Assembly: GCA_009763385.1 (NCBI GenBank) | Contig: CM019829.1 | Location: forward strand, 41,688,339 to 41,752,338 | DNA from: Coix lacryma-jobi var. lacryma-jobi | Taxonomy: Eukaryota > Streptophyta > Magnoliopsida > Poales > Poaceae | Direction of reading: 5' to 3' | DNA: 64,000 nt | The notes under the pieces: generated by a model | Seen by the model: only the letters and a program-made list of their open reading frames with translations | What the model was told of the DNA's origin: nothing | Databases searched by the model: none | Program-made: the position numbers and the translations under genes | Shown here: positions 12,121 to 23,700 of the stretch, piece by piece | How the letters are laid out: each line of letters opens with the position of its first letter | How positions within the stretch are numbered: position 1 is the stretch's first letter

Positions 12121-12609
12121 AAGGGGGTTGTCTTTGCATTGCATTGTATAATATGCCATGTTTAAATTATGCTATGCACATAGGCTTATCAGACGTGGTT
12201 AAGATAACCGCCCTAAAAAGCGAGTGAAGAAGCTTACCCATGAGCAAACTTGACATGCAACCTAGATTCAAATTCTGTATCGCATTGCATTTGCATGGTT
12301 GTTGCTTTGTCGTTTCTTTTCGGTTATGTTTTGAGCAACCGCTGTGTTCGTCCACCGCTAGGGGGAGCATTTGAGGCTCCTAATGGTTTAGACCCCTAGT
12401 TTTAGTTGCCACATGTTGTCTCCTCGGGATTTATTGCCTATTTTCTCTAAAAATGATACATAGCCTATGGCAAAATATTTATAAAATTGAGGGTTTACGC
12501 GAGGATGCTCATACTAAGGTTCCAACTGGTGTTTATTTGCCTCTTACTTAAGTTGGAACTTGGTTGGGAGAGGGAGTCGCAACAGAGATCTTCAGAACTA
12601 CTCTAAATG
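12121..12609 (+). other. Post-pol spacer of Copia A
   Basis: After the pol stop (GTGAAAGGGGGTTG) there is A/T-rich DNA without a convincing ORF. It ends at the start of the palindrome array. A GGGGGAGCA run at 12361 resembles the purine-rich motifs scattered through the 3' part of these elements. I see nothing else in it. Confidence 0.5.
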
Positions 12610-12862
12610 CTGCATTAGAAGCAGCATCGGATGCTGCATCGGAAGCTAGCCCAGCATCCGATGCCTGCACTGTAGACAGCCCCGGCTGGAACAGTGTTTT
12701 GCCAGCATCCGATGTGTCACCATCGGTGCCTCCGATGCACCATCGGACGCTACCCAGCATCCGATGCCTTGGCAACGGAAGCATCTGATGCATTTTCAGT
12801 CGTTCTGGAGCTCTCTGGACAGGCATCGGAGCGTCCGATGTGAATCCATCAGCGTGTCCGAT
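12610..12862. repeat. Internal CATCGGA/TCCGATG array upstream of the extra ORF
   Basis: About twelve half-sites of the LTR-type motif (GCATCGGATGC, GCATCCGATGC, CATCGGAGCGTCCGATG) are packed into 250 bp, outside any LTR. They precede a GC-rich leader and the extra 3' ORF. The flanking sequence does not match the LTR, so this is not a misplaced LTR fragment. Confidence 0.85.
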
Positions 12863-13765
12863 GTCCCTTTAAGCGGCGCAGTGAGTTCTTTACATTGACA
12901 TCCCGACCCCACTCGTCATACCGTCTTCTTCCTCCTCGCGCCCGCACCTGTCCGCCTGAGCCCGCGCGCCGCCCTGAACCCTAACCCTCGCCTAAGCTCT
13001 CCTGCGCCCCCGCTGCCGGCCGCCGCGTCCCTGCTGTCGACCGCCGAGCCCCACCTCACGGCCACCGTCGCTTCGCCGCGTAGGCATCCACGCTCGCACC
13101 TGCACGTGCGTTCGCTGGAGCTTCGCGCCCCCTCGCCGGAGACTGAGTTAACTTTGCCAGAGCTTCTTCATCGTCCCCGCGCACCCTCTCCTCTCTGGCG
13201 ACTTCTTCCTCGACCGACAAATCCACACAGTGAGCATCACCACCCACTTCCAAACTCCATGCCTTCCAGGTGTTCGATGAATTGCCCCAATGCCCGTTCC
13301 ACCATGTTTTGACCCCGTTTCCACTCAACTCTTTTGCAATCCCATTTGGTGTGACGTGTGGGTGCCCGAACGTTGATTCTCACCTCCTCTTGGGTTCGGT
13401 TCGTCGGTCCGTCAGGTAGCAAAGCCATCCTCTATCTTACCTCCATTGCTCTGCTTCCATAGACCTTTCTCGCCTCTAGACTATATATATGCTTATATAT
13501 CTCCTATCTATTCCTTGCAGCGAGTCAGTGTCAGTTGTCAGCTTGACAGTTCGACAGTATCAGATAACCCGGGGCCAAGCCCGCAGGTAAGGATCGAGGC
13601 CAAGCCTCGCGAGTGTCAGCGACAGCAGTTCAGTGACAGGGGGAGTTTCTTTGTCCGAGCTTTCAGTGTCAGTTTTGGGTTGTCAACTGGTCTCAGTGTC
13701 AGTGTTTCTGTTCAGCGGCAGTAGAGAGCTTCTCTCAGTGACAGTTACTTCCGTTCTTGTCAGCC
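12863..13765 (+). other. GC-rich leader with intron-like signals before the extra ORF
   Basis: 12900-13330 is strongly C/G-rich and resembles a plant gene 5' leader. It is followed by TATATATATGCTTATATATC at 13482-13501, an acceptor-like pyrimidine tract ending TTCCTTGCAG at 13520, and a donor-like CAG|GTAAGG at about 13585. 13525-13745 contains many copies of CAGTGTCAG or TGACAG. No frame here looks coding. An internal promoter and/or introns serving the extra ORF would explain the layout; this is inference. Confidence 0.35.
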
Positions 13766-16338
13766 GTGCCGCGCTGCAAGAACGTCGGTGGTGGCCCAGG
13801 GGACTCACCTCCGCGTCCCCCCCTTTCGGACAGAGGCCCGGGAAGGGAAAGCTGATCACGCACAGGAAGCGCACTCGGGAGCAGCGAGAGGCAAACCAGG
13901 TCCGAGAGGTTGCAGCCGCCGCAGAGCGTGTTGAGCGTGGTGGCAGTGCTGGCAGACTTAGGATCGAGGATCAGTTGTCCCCAGAGCAGTGACGAGCCAT
14001 AGAGCAGGTCGAGCAGTTCCACCACTCACCGACTGGCACGCTTATGGCTGCCGGTCGCCGGACGACGTTCACGTCGAGTAGAGCCCGAGAGCTCAGGGCA
14101 GGGCCAGGCAGAGGCCGAGGTAGCTGAGGCAGAGGCACCAGAGGCAGAAGCACCAGAGGCCGAGGCAGAGGAGGAGGTCCCTAAGGAGGTACCCCGGCGC
14201 CAGTCCACTCGTCGCAGGACAGCGGTGCCACCCCGACCCGATGTCCCTCTGCGGGGAGCCCGTGCTCCGTCGAGGCGCGCGCCCCCGCCGATCCTGCGAC
14301 TTGACCTCCGGGCGGCCACCTGTTCCCAGATTTAGACTCTTCAACTTGTGCCAGTGGAGTAGTGGTTCCCGAGGGAGAGGCAGCAGCAGGCCGGCGCAGA
14401 CTTCTATATCGTGCCGTAGGAGGATTTTTACCAGGGCTACAGGAACGCCGACATCTCCTTGCGTCTGCAGCGGGTATGTCCACTGGAGGCGATAGTCACA
14501 GTAGCTGGAGAGCAGATTCGCCACATTCTCACTTACCTACCTGGTCTGGCGGACCTTTTGGGGCAGTCTGGCTCGTATATTGAGCGTTGGGTATTTCAGT
14601 TCTACGCTTCTCTTTGGGTGCACCCGGACCGAGACACTATTGAGTTTGCGTTTGAGGGGGAGCACTACAGGCTGTTCTCGTTAGAGATCCAGAGTTGGTT
14701 TGGATTGACTCATTCACAGACCCGGATCCACGACCTGTACTACGACAGGACCGAGCCACCCCGCCGCCCTCACGGTGGTGCCCAGCCGCCGACTGACCTG
14801 GTCCGCCCCTGCTTCACCGAGCCGTTCGGTGAGGGTTCGAGTCGCACGCCTAGGGATCTCACCCCTACGACTCGGATCCTCAACGCGATTCTTTGGAGGA
14901 CCTTACTACCCAGGGTGGGCTTTGGAGAGGGCCTCTCTAGACTACAGCTGTGGTTACTCGCCTATATGGTTCGGTAGCAGGAGTTCGACGTCTGGGACGT
15001 CATTCTGTGTGAGATAGAGGACACAATGGCAGAGGGCATTAAGGCCCGCAGGCAGCTCCCATATGCCCATTGGATATCTTATATTCTGTGGAAGGTCGCT
15101 GCTACCACCGGCACTCACAGGGTCCGCGACCGTGTTCCCCGAGTACAACATGAGTCAGCTGTTGGGACACGGCCGGGATCGCAGGCAGCAGGAGCAGCAG
15201 GCACCGTCCAATTCACGCCAGAGGTCAGAGGTCCCTGAGTTCGCTCAGGAGCAGGACGAGACAGTTCGGGCCCTCGCCGAGCAGGAGCTAGCCGATCTAG
15301 AGGGTGGTGACACCTACGTCGCAGAGGACCCCACCGACAGCTCCGACGAGGATTACCAGCTCCCGCCTCACTTTCAGCAGCGTGCACACGACTCACAGGC
15401 CGGGACCAGTGGTACTGCTTCCTCCGACCCCGCTCTACTTGCTATTCTTGCACGGATGGAGGAGCAGCAGAGGACGGTCACGCAGGACGTTCAGCGCTTA
15501 GCCACAGCAGCAGGCTTAGGAGCGTTTGGCACAGCAGCAGGCTCTGGCACAGCAGCAGGCTCAGGAGCGCTCTGACGCCCTGCAGCGACAGATGATGGCT
15601 CTACAGCAGCAGACCTTGAGCTTCATGGAGAGACTCGCCAGCGGACCTCCTCAGTGGCAGTGGCAGCAGCCTCCCCCACAGCAGCAGATTCAGTGGCAGC
15701 CACCTGTCCCACCTCAGCAGCAGCAGCAGTTTGGACAGCCACCACCGTTTCCGCAGCCGCTCTCGGGCCCCAGCTCTTCACAGTTTACGAGCTTCACCAC
15801 TCCTCTAGGCGGGGCCCTGCTTTTTAGTCCACTGCGGACCGGTTTCACTTCTAGGTCGACAGAGTCTCTGTTTGCGACGACTACTTCTGTGACTCGAGAC
15901 TTGTCAGCCACCTTCAGTGAGCTCACTGGATTTCCCACTCCAGATCTTCCGGATCCAGTGCAGACGACGACGGCTCCAGTGACTTCTACCACTGAGACCC
16001 TCCCGAGCTCCGTCGCGTTTTCAGAGCAGACAGAGCCTGTGCAGTCCGAGACGACCACGATAGTTCAGCCTGAGTTGTCAGTTATTCCAGAGCTTCCGCA
16101 CTCCGATACTCAGGTTGACACCACTACTGAGACTGCGACAGAGACAGAGCAGGCAGAGTAGTCAGTGCCAGAGCCGACCCAGACCGCTACTCAGCAGCTT
16201 CCAGCTTCAGAGGGTCAGCAGGCTACCGGCGTGTCTACGTCGGACTCCGAGGAGTACCTCCAGCAGTTCGAGTTCACTCAGCGCACTCCGGAGATGGCAC
16301 CTGACTCGTCTGCACCACCTCCGCCCTCCGATGCTTAG
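13766..16338 (+). pseudogene. Degenerate extra 3' ORF of Copia A (SIRE-type additional ORF)
   Basis: Several plus frames together look like one former long ORF. 13766-13992 is basic (THRKRTREQREANQV). 14459-14977 has FYASLWVHPDRDTIEF and HYRLFSLEIQSWFGLT, which I associate with the 'putative plant transposon protein' domain of retroelement extra ORFs. 15063-15575 is acidic with a coiled coil. 15526-16161 is Q/P-rich then S/T-rich. The last frame continues past TAG 16159-16161 to TAG 16336-16338. Frame changes occur near 13850, 14980-15060 and 15530. In SIRE elements this slot is often called env-like, but I see no signal peptide or membrane segment. Function is unknown. Confidence 0.65.
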
Positions 16339-16764
16339 TTTGGCGCTTGATGCCAAAGGGGGAGAGTGGCCGAGTATAGCGATAGGGGGAGCGATGTGAG
16401 AGGGTTTTACTTCTTATGATGTGTTATGTTCTCATACGCTCATTACTTATCACATCTTTTGTGCTTTACTATGTTATATACTTATGCTATGGTACTTTAT
16501 GACATGTATGTGCTCACTATGATATATGTTATGACATGTCGTTTCGTTTCACTCGATTACTTGCTCTTAATTCTCATTTGTTATGTATTCGAGCTCTTTA
16601 ATCTTACACTTGCTATTCACTCTAACTTGTTGAGTGTAGGATGATGGCATGATATGTATGAGCTTGCCCCTAATCATTTTCTCTTATTTATTGCAAGTTC
16701 ATACATGTCATGATTTAAAAAACCTCTTCTATCTATACTCGATCTCGTGTTGTCATCAATCACC
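16339..16764 (+). other. 3' untranslated region of Copia A
   Basis: A/T-rich, without coding potential. AAAGGGGGAGA near 16357 and ATAGGGGGAGC near 16382 are secondary purine tracts similar to the true one at 16765-16778. Confidence 0.6.
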
Positions 16765-16778
16765 AAAAAGGGGGAGAT
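16765..16778 (+). other. Polypurine tract of Copia A
   Basis: AAAAAGGGGGAGAT directly precedes the TG of the 3' LTR. This is the expected plus-strand DNA primer. Confidence 0.95.
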
Positions 16779-18349
16779 TGAACGCATCTTGGCCCCTAGT
16801 GGTTTTGGTGATTGGATGAAACACAAGATTACTGTGACTAACGTGTGTTTTGCAGAAACAGGATTGAGTTAGGTCACGGTAATGGCGACGATACGGGCAT
16901 ATGGAGTTCATGTCCCCTGGCGATGGATATTGTTTCGGTTTTCAAAGGATGGACGACGAAGACGGTGGTAGACTAGGCTAAGTGTCATATGGTGTTGAAG
17001 GACACTTAGGTAGTCTTAGGTCTTTATTTTTCCTTTGGTCAGACTATAAAGGGGAGCGTGAATCAGTAGCTTGACCTAGATGAGTCTATTGAGGTAGGTG
17101 TGGTGCACACTTGTTATTTCATTGCCCTAGGTAGCTTAGAGAATTGCCTTAAGTCTAGAGGATCAAAAGTCATTTAGGCCGCATCGCGATCCGAGATCGA
17201 TTTGGCCCTGTTAGGGGCATCAGATGCTGGCTAGGTGGGCATCGAAGGCTCCGATGCCCACTCCGACTTAGGGTTTAGTCTGGTGCGTGGCATCGGAGGC
17301 TCCGATGTTGCCACATCACACGCTCCTATGCCACTGTTCACTTGCGAGTGAACTGTGGGCTGCATCGGACGCTGGCATTGGATGCTGAGGGCCAGCATCC
17401 GATGGCCATCTAGAGAGGTTCCAAAGAGGTCAAAATGGCATCGGACGCTTCCGATGCAGGGTCATCGGATGCTGCTTAGCGTCCGATGCTCCTTTAATAG
17501 GTCTGACAAGAGGGTGCAGTCGATCGTTGGTCGAGGTCATCGGAGCCTCCGATGCCTAGCATCGGAGCGTCCGATGCCCCCGCAGAAACCCTGTCTTGTG
17601 CTGTTTTTGGATGGCCGATTGGGTGAGTATTTATACTCCTTCCCTCCATCCATTTGAGTGTTCTTGCCACTTCCATCTGCTGAGAAACACATTGTGAGTG
17701 TGAGTGAGTGCAAGAGCCCTAGTGAGGTTGAGTGATTTGCTAATTGTGAGAATTAGACACCTCCTAGTGAGAATTGAGTAGCAAGTGTGCATCCATCCAT
17801 CTATTTGGCCTTGTGTTGGTCAAGTGAGAGTTCTAGCTTGTTACTCTTGGTGATCGGCATCACCTAGATGGCTTGGTGGCGATCGTGAAGCTTGGAGAGC
17901 ATCCGGTAGCATTGTGGATGACCCAAGCAAGCTTGTGACCGGTAGCGAGCGATTCACCGGGCCGGAGCGGCGAAAAATCAGCTCGTAGTGAGCACTTGAT
18001 CCTTGCACGGATCAAGGGGGAGCGATACCCTTGCGTGGGTGCTCCACGAGGACTAGGGGGTGTGCCGACACCTCGATACCTCGGGAAAAAGATCGTCTTG
18101 TCATCTCTACTCCTTTACTTACGCATTTACTTTCAAGCAATTCAATTCCGCATTATACTTGTTGTTCTTTCACCATTGAATTGCTTTGCTAGAGTAGGAG
18201 TGGCATAGACTTGGTCTTTTGTGCGGTAGAATAAAAGAAAACACACTTCTAGAGACTAAGGGGTTAATTGGGGCTTGATAGGTTTTATTCTTGCAAGAAG
18301 TTTTAGAGAAGCCCAATTCACCCCCCTCTTGGGCATCTTGATCCTTTCA
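16779..18349 (+). mobile_element. 3' LTR of Copia A
   Basis: It has the same 1571-bp length as the 5' LTR and begins TGAACGCATCTTGG. It ends CCTTTCA before the duplicated CACTT at 18350-18354. Its palindrome array, about 17216-17577, has several half-sites that differ from the 5' copy, mostly by C/T or G/A changes. Confidence 0.95.
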
Positions 18350-18354
18350 CACTT

Positions 18355-18443
18355 CGTAGCATGTCTTCGGATCTTCTCGCGACGTCCAGGGTTAGTCCGA
18401 GTAATCATCTTCTGATGATGTCTCTGATATTCTGGTCGGTCAC
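18355..18443 (-). mobile_element. Tat-type Gypsy LTR, remnant right of Copia A
   Basis: After removal of Copia A and one CACTT copy this stretch is continuous with 4213-4553, so it should be the outer part of the same LTR. No LTR terminus (…CCGACA on the plus strand) is reached before Copia B sequence begins at 18444. Confidence 0.55.
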
Positions 18444-18673
18444 TTTGCCTTCGGGCCTCTATGCTCCATCTCTTCTCTTCTTTATTTCACCAATGATAGA
18501 GCACTCGATCTTTTCAATTGCATGTGGCCATAACCATCCTCCATGGTTGCCTTCTTGCTTGCTCCACCACTTGGCTTGGTCTCAATCCTTTCTTATAAGC
18601 TACACACATGCTTAGCAATAGGATTAGACCAAATAGGTTTCATCAATTAGCCAAAACCAAACTATGGCTTTCA
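18444..18673 (-). mobile_element. 3' LTR remnant of Copia B
   Basis: Plus-strand 18444-18673 aligns base for base in length with 28053-28282, at roughly 93-95% identity by eye. It starts TGAAAGCCATAG on the minus strand after the polypurine tract. The break at 18443/18444 is abrupt. Confidence 0.9.
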
Positions 18674-18690
18674 ATCTCCCCCTTTTTGGT
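18674..18690 (-). other. Polypurine tract of Copia B
   Basis: The minus strand reads ACCAAAAAGGGGGAGAT directly before the LTR, nearly identical to the tract of Copia A. Confidence 0.92.
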
Positions 18691-19584
18691 AATTGATGAC
18701 AACCTATACAAAGATATGTATTTTAATTTGAGTAACCACATTGATAGTATTAGCTCCCCCTACATATGTGCTGTAGAGTTTGGTTCTAAATTTGGCACAT
18801 ATGTATGGATATAACATGTGGGTGAGCAACACTATCAATGATGATGCTAAGGCATAAGAATGGACCTTTGAAGCGTGATACCAATCGGAGTGCACATGTT
18901 ATACCATCCTTAGCATCATTTGTCACTAGACATACAACAAAACTCAAGAACCCCGTGAGATCAACATAATAATAAGACTCTTGAACCATTTGAAATATAG
19001 GTATGTCTAGTTGCCATTCTATACATTCTAGTGAATCAATTCATCAATCAAGTCCTATCACTAGCATTCACCACATAAGTATGAATATCAAAATAAAATA
19101 GCTTATGCAATGCAAACAATCATATGAATATGCACATTTTGAATGCAACATACATGTCCATGAGCTTGCTATGCAATGCAAACAATCATATGAATATGCA
19201 CATTTCGATTGCAACATACATGTTCATGAGCTTGCTCCCCCTATTTGTATGCTTAGGTTTCATTTAAAAACTTCTTAGCATACCTCTTTTATCTTTGTTG
19301 TTTCCCCTTTATCATATCTTTGTTGCAATTTCTCCCCCTTTGTCAACAATTAGCATAAAGGTGGGGCAAGCTTTAAAGAAAGGAAACAACATTTACCTTG
19401 AAATTTACATGAGGGGATCATACTAAGTCAAGTTGTGGCTTAATCTAGCTCATGAGCATAAGACATTTAACACGGTTTGCTCTAGAGTAAGCTTCTTCAC
19501 ACATCTTGCAATGGTTATCTTACTCACGTAGGTTAAACGCTTATGACTCACTTACTAGATCAAACACTCGAGTTACAAGCTCAC
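18691..19584 (-). other. 3' noncoding region of Copia B
   Basis: A/T-rich, without coding potential, and containing scattered CTCCCCC runs (purine tracts on the sense strand), for example near 18754, 19233 and 19330. A 66-bp tandem duplication lies at 19104-19235. No extra ORF comparable to that of Copia A is visible. Confidence 0.6.
19104..19235. repeat. Tandem duplication, 2 x 66 bp
   Basis: Units 19104-19169 and 19170-19235 both start TATGCAATGCAAACAATCAT and end GAGCTTGC, differing at only a few positions. Confidence 0.95.
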
Positions 19585-19594
19585 AAACAAGTTA

Positions 19595-20583
19595 GGAAAA
19601 AGTCTACTTTAACCCCTCACCTATTAAGGGTTGTCTACTTAATGTCTCAATCTATGAAACCGTCTGTTTTAGCCCCTGAACTTTATAAAACCGGTCAAAT
19701 TACCCCCTTAGGCGGTTTTAGATGGTGGTTTTGCTACAGTAACAACGGTTTTGGTTTTTCTTTTTTATTTATTTTGGCTGAATCTTTGAAAAATCATAGT
19801 AAATCACATAAAAATCGTAAAATGGAAAATTTAATTTTGTTGGACTCCACATGAGTAGATCTACACAGAAAACATATAATATCATATGCTTTAGTATAAA
19901 GTTTTTGTTGTAGATTTAGGTCTATTTTTTTATAATTAATTGAAATAATTCATAATTATACTTTATATGGTCTAATTGTAGTCAAAATTTTATGGTGGCC
20001 GAATTATTTTATGCTTGAACTATAGTAAAAAATTTATACTCATTGAATCAAGTATAATTTAGTTATTGATTTATTTAGGGTTTATGCTTGTTAAATCTAA
20101 ATAAATCTATAACTAAGTTATATATGATCCAATGATTATAAAATTTTTACTGTAGTTCAATCATACAATAACTAGGTCACCATAAAAATTTCACCGTAAA
20201 TGGACCATAGAAACTACAGTTATGAATTGTTCCAATTAATTTGAAAAAAGAACAGATTTAAATGTACGAAAAAAACTTTGTACTAAAGCATACCATATTA
20301 TATATTCATTGTGTAGATCTACTCATGTGGAGTCCAACAAAATTAAATTTTCTATTTTACAATTTTTCTGTGCTTTACTATGATTTTTCAAAGATTCAGC
20401 CAAAATAAATAAAAAAGAAAAAACCAAAACCACTGTTACTATAGCAAAACTACCGTCTAAAACCGCCAGAGGGGGTAGTTTGACCGGTTTTATAAAGTTC
20501 AGGGGCTAAAATAGACGGTTTTATAGGTTGGGACATTAAGTAGACAACCCTTAATAGGTGAGGGGGTTAAGTAGACTTTTTCC
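19595..20583. mobile_element. 989-bp foldback Mutator-like MITE
   Basis: The element starts GGAAAAAGTCTACTT and ends with its inverse. The two arms, about 480 bp each, stay alignable almost to the centre at roughly 85-90% identity by eye, so nearly the whole element is an inverted repeat. It is flanked by a perfect 10-bp duplication AAACAAGTTA (19585-19594 and 20584-20593). A 9-10-bp duplication with very long terminal inverted repeats fits a non-autonomous Mutator-like element. It has no transposase ORF. Confidence 0.92.
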
Positions 20584-20593
20584 AAACAAGTTA

Positions 20594-20799
20594 TATGCTA
20601 CCACTAGAACAAGTCAAACATAGAAGCAATAGTGGTACCATATATACTTCAAATTCATTTGATTTACCATGAATGAGCCTAAATAAGCAATGTGATGACT
20701 ATATGAACTAGAGCACAACCTAATAAGAATGAATGCACATGCCAAAGAATTTCACCTTTGCTTTCTTGGAGGAGAGGCATGTCATTAGTGGGGGTGCAT
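20594..20799 (-). other. Copia B sequence between pol and the foldback element
   Basis: A/T-rich 3' flank of pol. Nothing coding seen. Confidence 0.5.
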
Positions 20800-23700
20800 T
20801 CAACTCATGTTGGAGAAGTCTAGGATATTCAATTCATTCCTTAGTTTGCAAAACCTTCTCTCATCTAGTGGCTTGGTGAAGATATCAGCAAGTTGATCAT
20901 CGGTGCCCACACTTTCAATAGATATATCTTTCTTTGCTTGATGGTCTCTAATGAAGTGATGCCTTATGTCAATGTGCTTTGTTCTTGAATGTTGAACCGG
21001 GTTGGTGGCTATTTTGACGATGCTCTCATTATCACATAGCAAAGGGACTTGTCCAAACTTGACTCCATAATCTTCCAAAGTTGCTTTCATCCATAGCAAT
21101 TGTGCACAACAACTACCCGCGGATATATATTTGGCTTCGGCGGTAGAGAGTGCAACACTATTTTGCTTCTTTGATGACCATGAGACAAGTGATCTTCCAA
21201 GCAATAGACAAGTGACCAAAGTGCTCTTCCTATCCACCTTGCATCCCGCATAATCAGAATCCGAGTATCCAATCAATTCAATTTGAGAGCCCTTGGGATA
21301 CCATAGTCCAACATTAGGACTGTGCTTCAAATATCTCAATATTCCTTTGGTTGCCTTCAAATTACTTTCTCTTGGTGAAGCTTGGAACCTTGCACACATG
21401 CATACACTAAACATGACATCCGGCCTTGATGCGGTCACATAGAGTAGGCTTCCAATCATTGATCGATATAGCTTTTGATCCACCATGTCACCACTAGAAT
21501 CATTATCCAAATGTCCATTTGTGCCCATTGAAGTGGTTATTGCTTTTGCTTCATCTAACCCAAACTTCTTGAGCATGTCCTTGATGTACTTTCCTTGACT
21601 AACAAATGTGCCATTCTTTATTTGCTTGATTTGTAGGCCAATGAAGTAACTAAGCTCTCCAATCATAGACATCTCAAACTCCTTAGCCATCATCTCTCCA
21701 AACTCTTCACAAAAGTCTTGGATGGTTGATCCAAATATAATGTCATCCACATAGATTTGCAACACAAACAAGTCACTTCCAATCTTCTTGGTGAAGAGAG
21801 TGGTGTCAACCTTCCCAATCTTGAACCCTTTGGCTAACAAGAAGTCCCTCAATCTTTCATACCATGCTCTTGGTGTTTGCTTCAACCCATATAGTGCCTT
21901 CTTGAGTTTGTACACATGGTTGGGCTTCTTCAAATCTTCAAATGTGGGAGGTTGCTCAACATACACTAGCTCATTGATGAATCCATTGAGAAAAGCACTT
22001 TTCACATCCATTTGATAGAGCTTGATGTTGTGTAAACAAGCATATGCAAGTAATATTCTTATGGCCTCCAATCTAGCAACCGGTGCATAGGTTTCTCCAA
22101 AGTCAATGCCTTCCATTTGAGTGCACCCTTTGTGCAACCAATCTTGCTTTGTTCCTTACAACAATACCATCTTCATCTTGCTTGTTCCGGAAGACCCATC
22201 TAGTGCCAATTATATTTGTGCTCTTTGGTCTTTCCACTAACTCCCAAACATCATTGCGGGTAAAGTTGTTTAGTTCTTCATGCATTGCATTTACCCAATC
22301 AATGTCCATCGAAGCTTCTTCAATCTTGGTTGGCTCAATGGATGATACAAATGAGTAGTGTTCACAAAATGAAGCCAATCTTGATCTTGTTTGCACACCT
22401 CTACTTATGTCACCAACAATTTGATCCAAAGGATGATCTCTTGCAATATGTGTTGGTTGGAGCACTTGTTGCTGTTGGAAACTTGCACTTGGATGAGCCA
22501 CTTGAGAGCTACTAGCATCTTGTTGATCATACGAAGCACTAGAGCTTGCAACATCATTGCCATGCATGGTTGGAGGAGAGAGCACTTGATCTTTGTCATC
22601 TTCAATATCAATCACTTGCTTTGGCCTAATATCACCAATGTCCATGTTCTTCATAGCTTCCACCAATTGTGTTCCTCTCACATCATCTTGATTGTCTTGT
22701 TCTTCATGAGAGCCATTGGTTTCATCAAACTCAACATCATGGACTTCTTCAACTATTATTGTTACTGTTCCACACTGTATATGCCTTGCTTGTAGTGGAG
22801 TAACCAAGTAGAAACCCTTCATCACACTTGTTTTCAAACTTGCCAAGTCTTGTGCCCTTCTTCAATATGTAGCACTTGCACCCAAAGACTTGGAAATAGG
22901 CAATGTTGGGCTTTCTATTATTGATGAGCTCATAAGGTGTCTTCTTCAATAGAGGGTGACAATAGAGCCGATTGCTATAATAGCATGTCGTGTTGATTGC
23001 TTCGGCCCAAAAAGAATCACTCACATTGTATTCACTAAGCATGGATCTTGACATCTCAATGAGTGTCCTATTCTTTCTTTCAACTATCCCATTGGATTGA
23101 GGTGTATACTTGGCCGAGAATTGATGTTTGATTCCAAACTCATCACATAGATCATCACCTCTTGTGTTTCTAAACTCACTTCCATTGTCACTTCTCACTT
23201 TCTTGATTCTTCTATCAAACTCATTTTGGCTTGTCTTGACACAGGTTTTGAATATGCCAAACACTTCACTCTTGTCAACGAGAAAGAAGACCCATGTGTA
23301 TCTTGTGTAATCATCCACTATCACAAAGTCATACTTGTTTCCTCCAATACTTGCATATGTAGTTGGTCCAAACAAGTCCATGTGCAACAACTCAAGTGCA
23401 TGTGTAGTGCTCATCATTCCTTTGTTAGGATGGGTGTTTCCAACTTGCTTTCCCATTTGGCAAGCACTACAAAGCTTGTCCTTTTCGAAGTGAACATCTT
23501 TTAGTCCTCTCACCATGTCATGCTTCACTAGCCTCTTTAGTTGCTTCATTCCAACATGTCCCAAGAGCCTATGCCATAGCCAACCCATACTTGATTTGGT
23601 GAATAAGCATGTTGTCAATTGAGCTTCACTAGCATCAAAGTCTACCAAATAAAGGTTCTCATATCTAAATCCTTTGAATACCAAATCACTTCCATCAACA

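Larger units (their letters stand above)
4554..18349 (+). mobile_element. Copia A: complete, inactive SIRE/Maximus-like retrotransposon
   Basis: The 13,796-bp element has 1571-bp LTRs (4554-6124 and 16779-18349), a 5-bp target duplication, a primer site, gag, pol in the Copia order (protease, integrase, reverse transcriptase, RNase H), an extra 3' ORF region and a polypurine tract. Two-knuckle gag, large size and a downstream extra ORF are typical of the SIRE/Maximus lineage. By eye the LTRs differ at about 3-4% of sites, mostly transitions. Gag has one stop. Pol has two frameshifts, a MITE insertion and a stop, so the copy cannot make its own enzymes. It sits in the LTR of the older Gypsy. 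Confidence 0.95.

Noticed and set aside
12968..12985. CCCTAACCCT near a GC-rich stretch, resembling telomere repeat
   Set aside because: Only two to three imperfect units inside a retroelement leader; no tandem array.
13766..16338. True viral envelope gene
   Set aside because: No signal peptide, membrane segment or cleavage site could be seen; called only an extra ORF.
4554..18349. Two separate elements because of the palindrome array at 12610
   Set aside because: Equal-length LTRs, one target duplication and the normal gag-pol-3' ORF order show one element.
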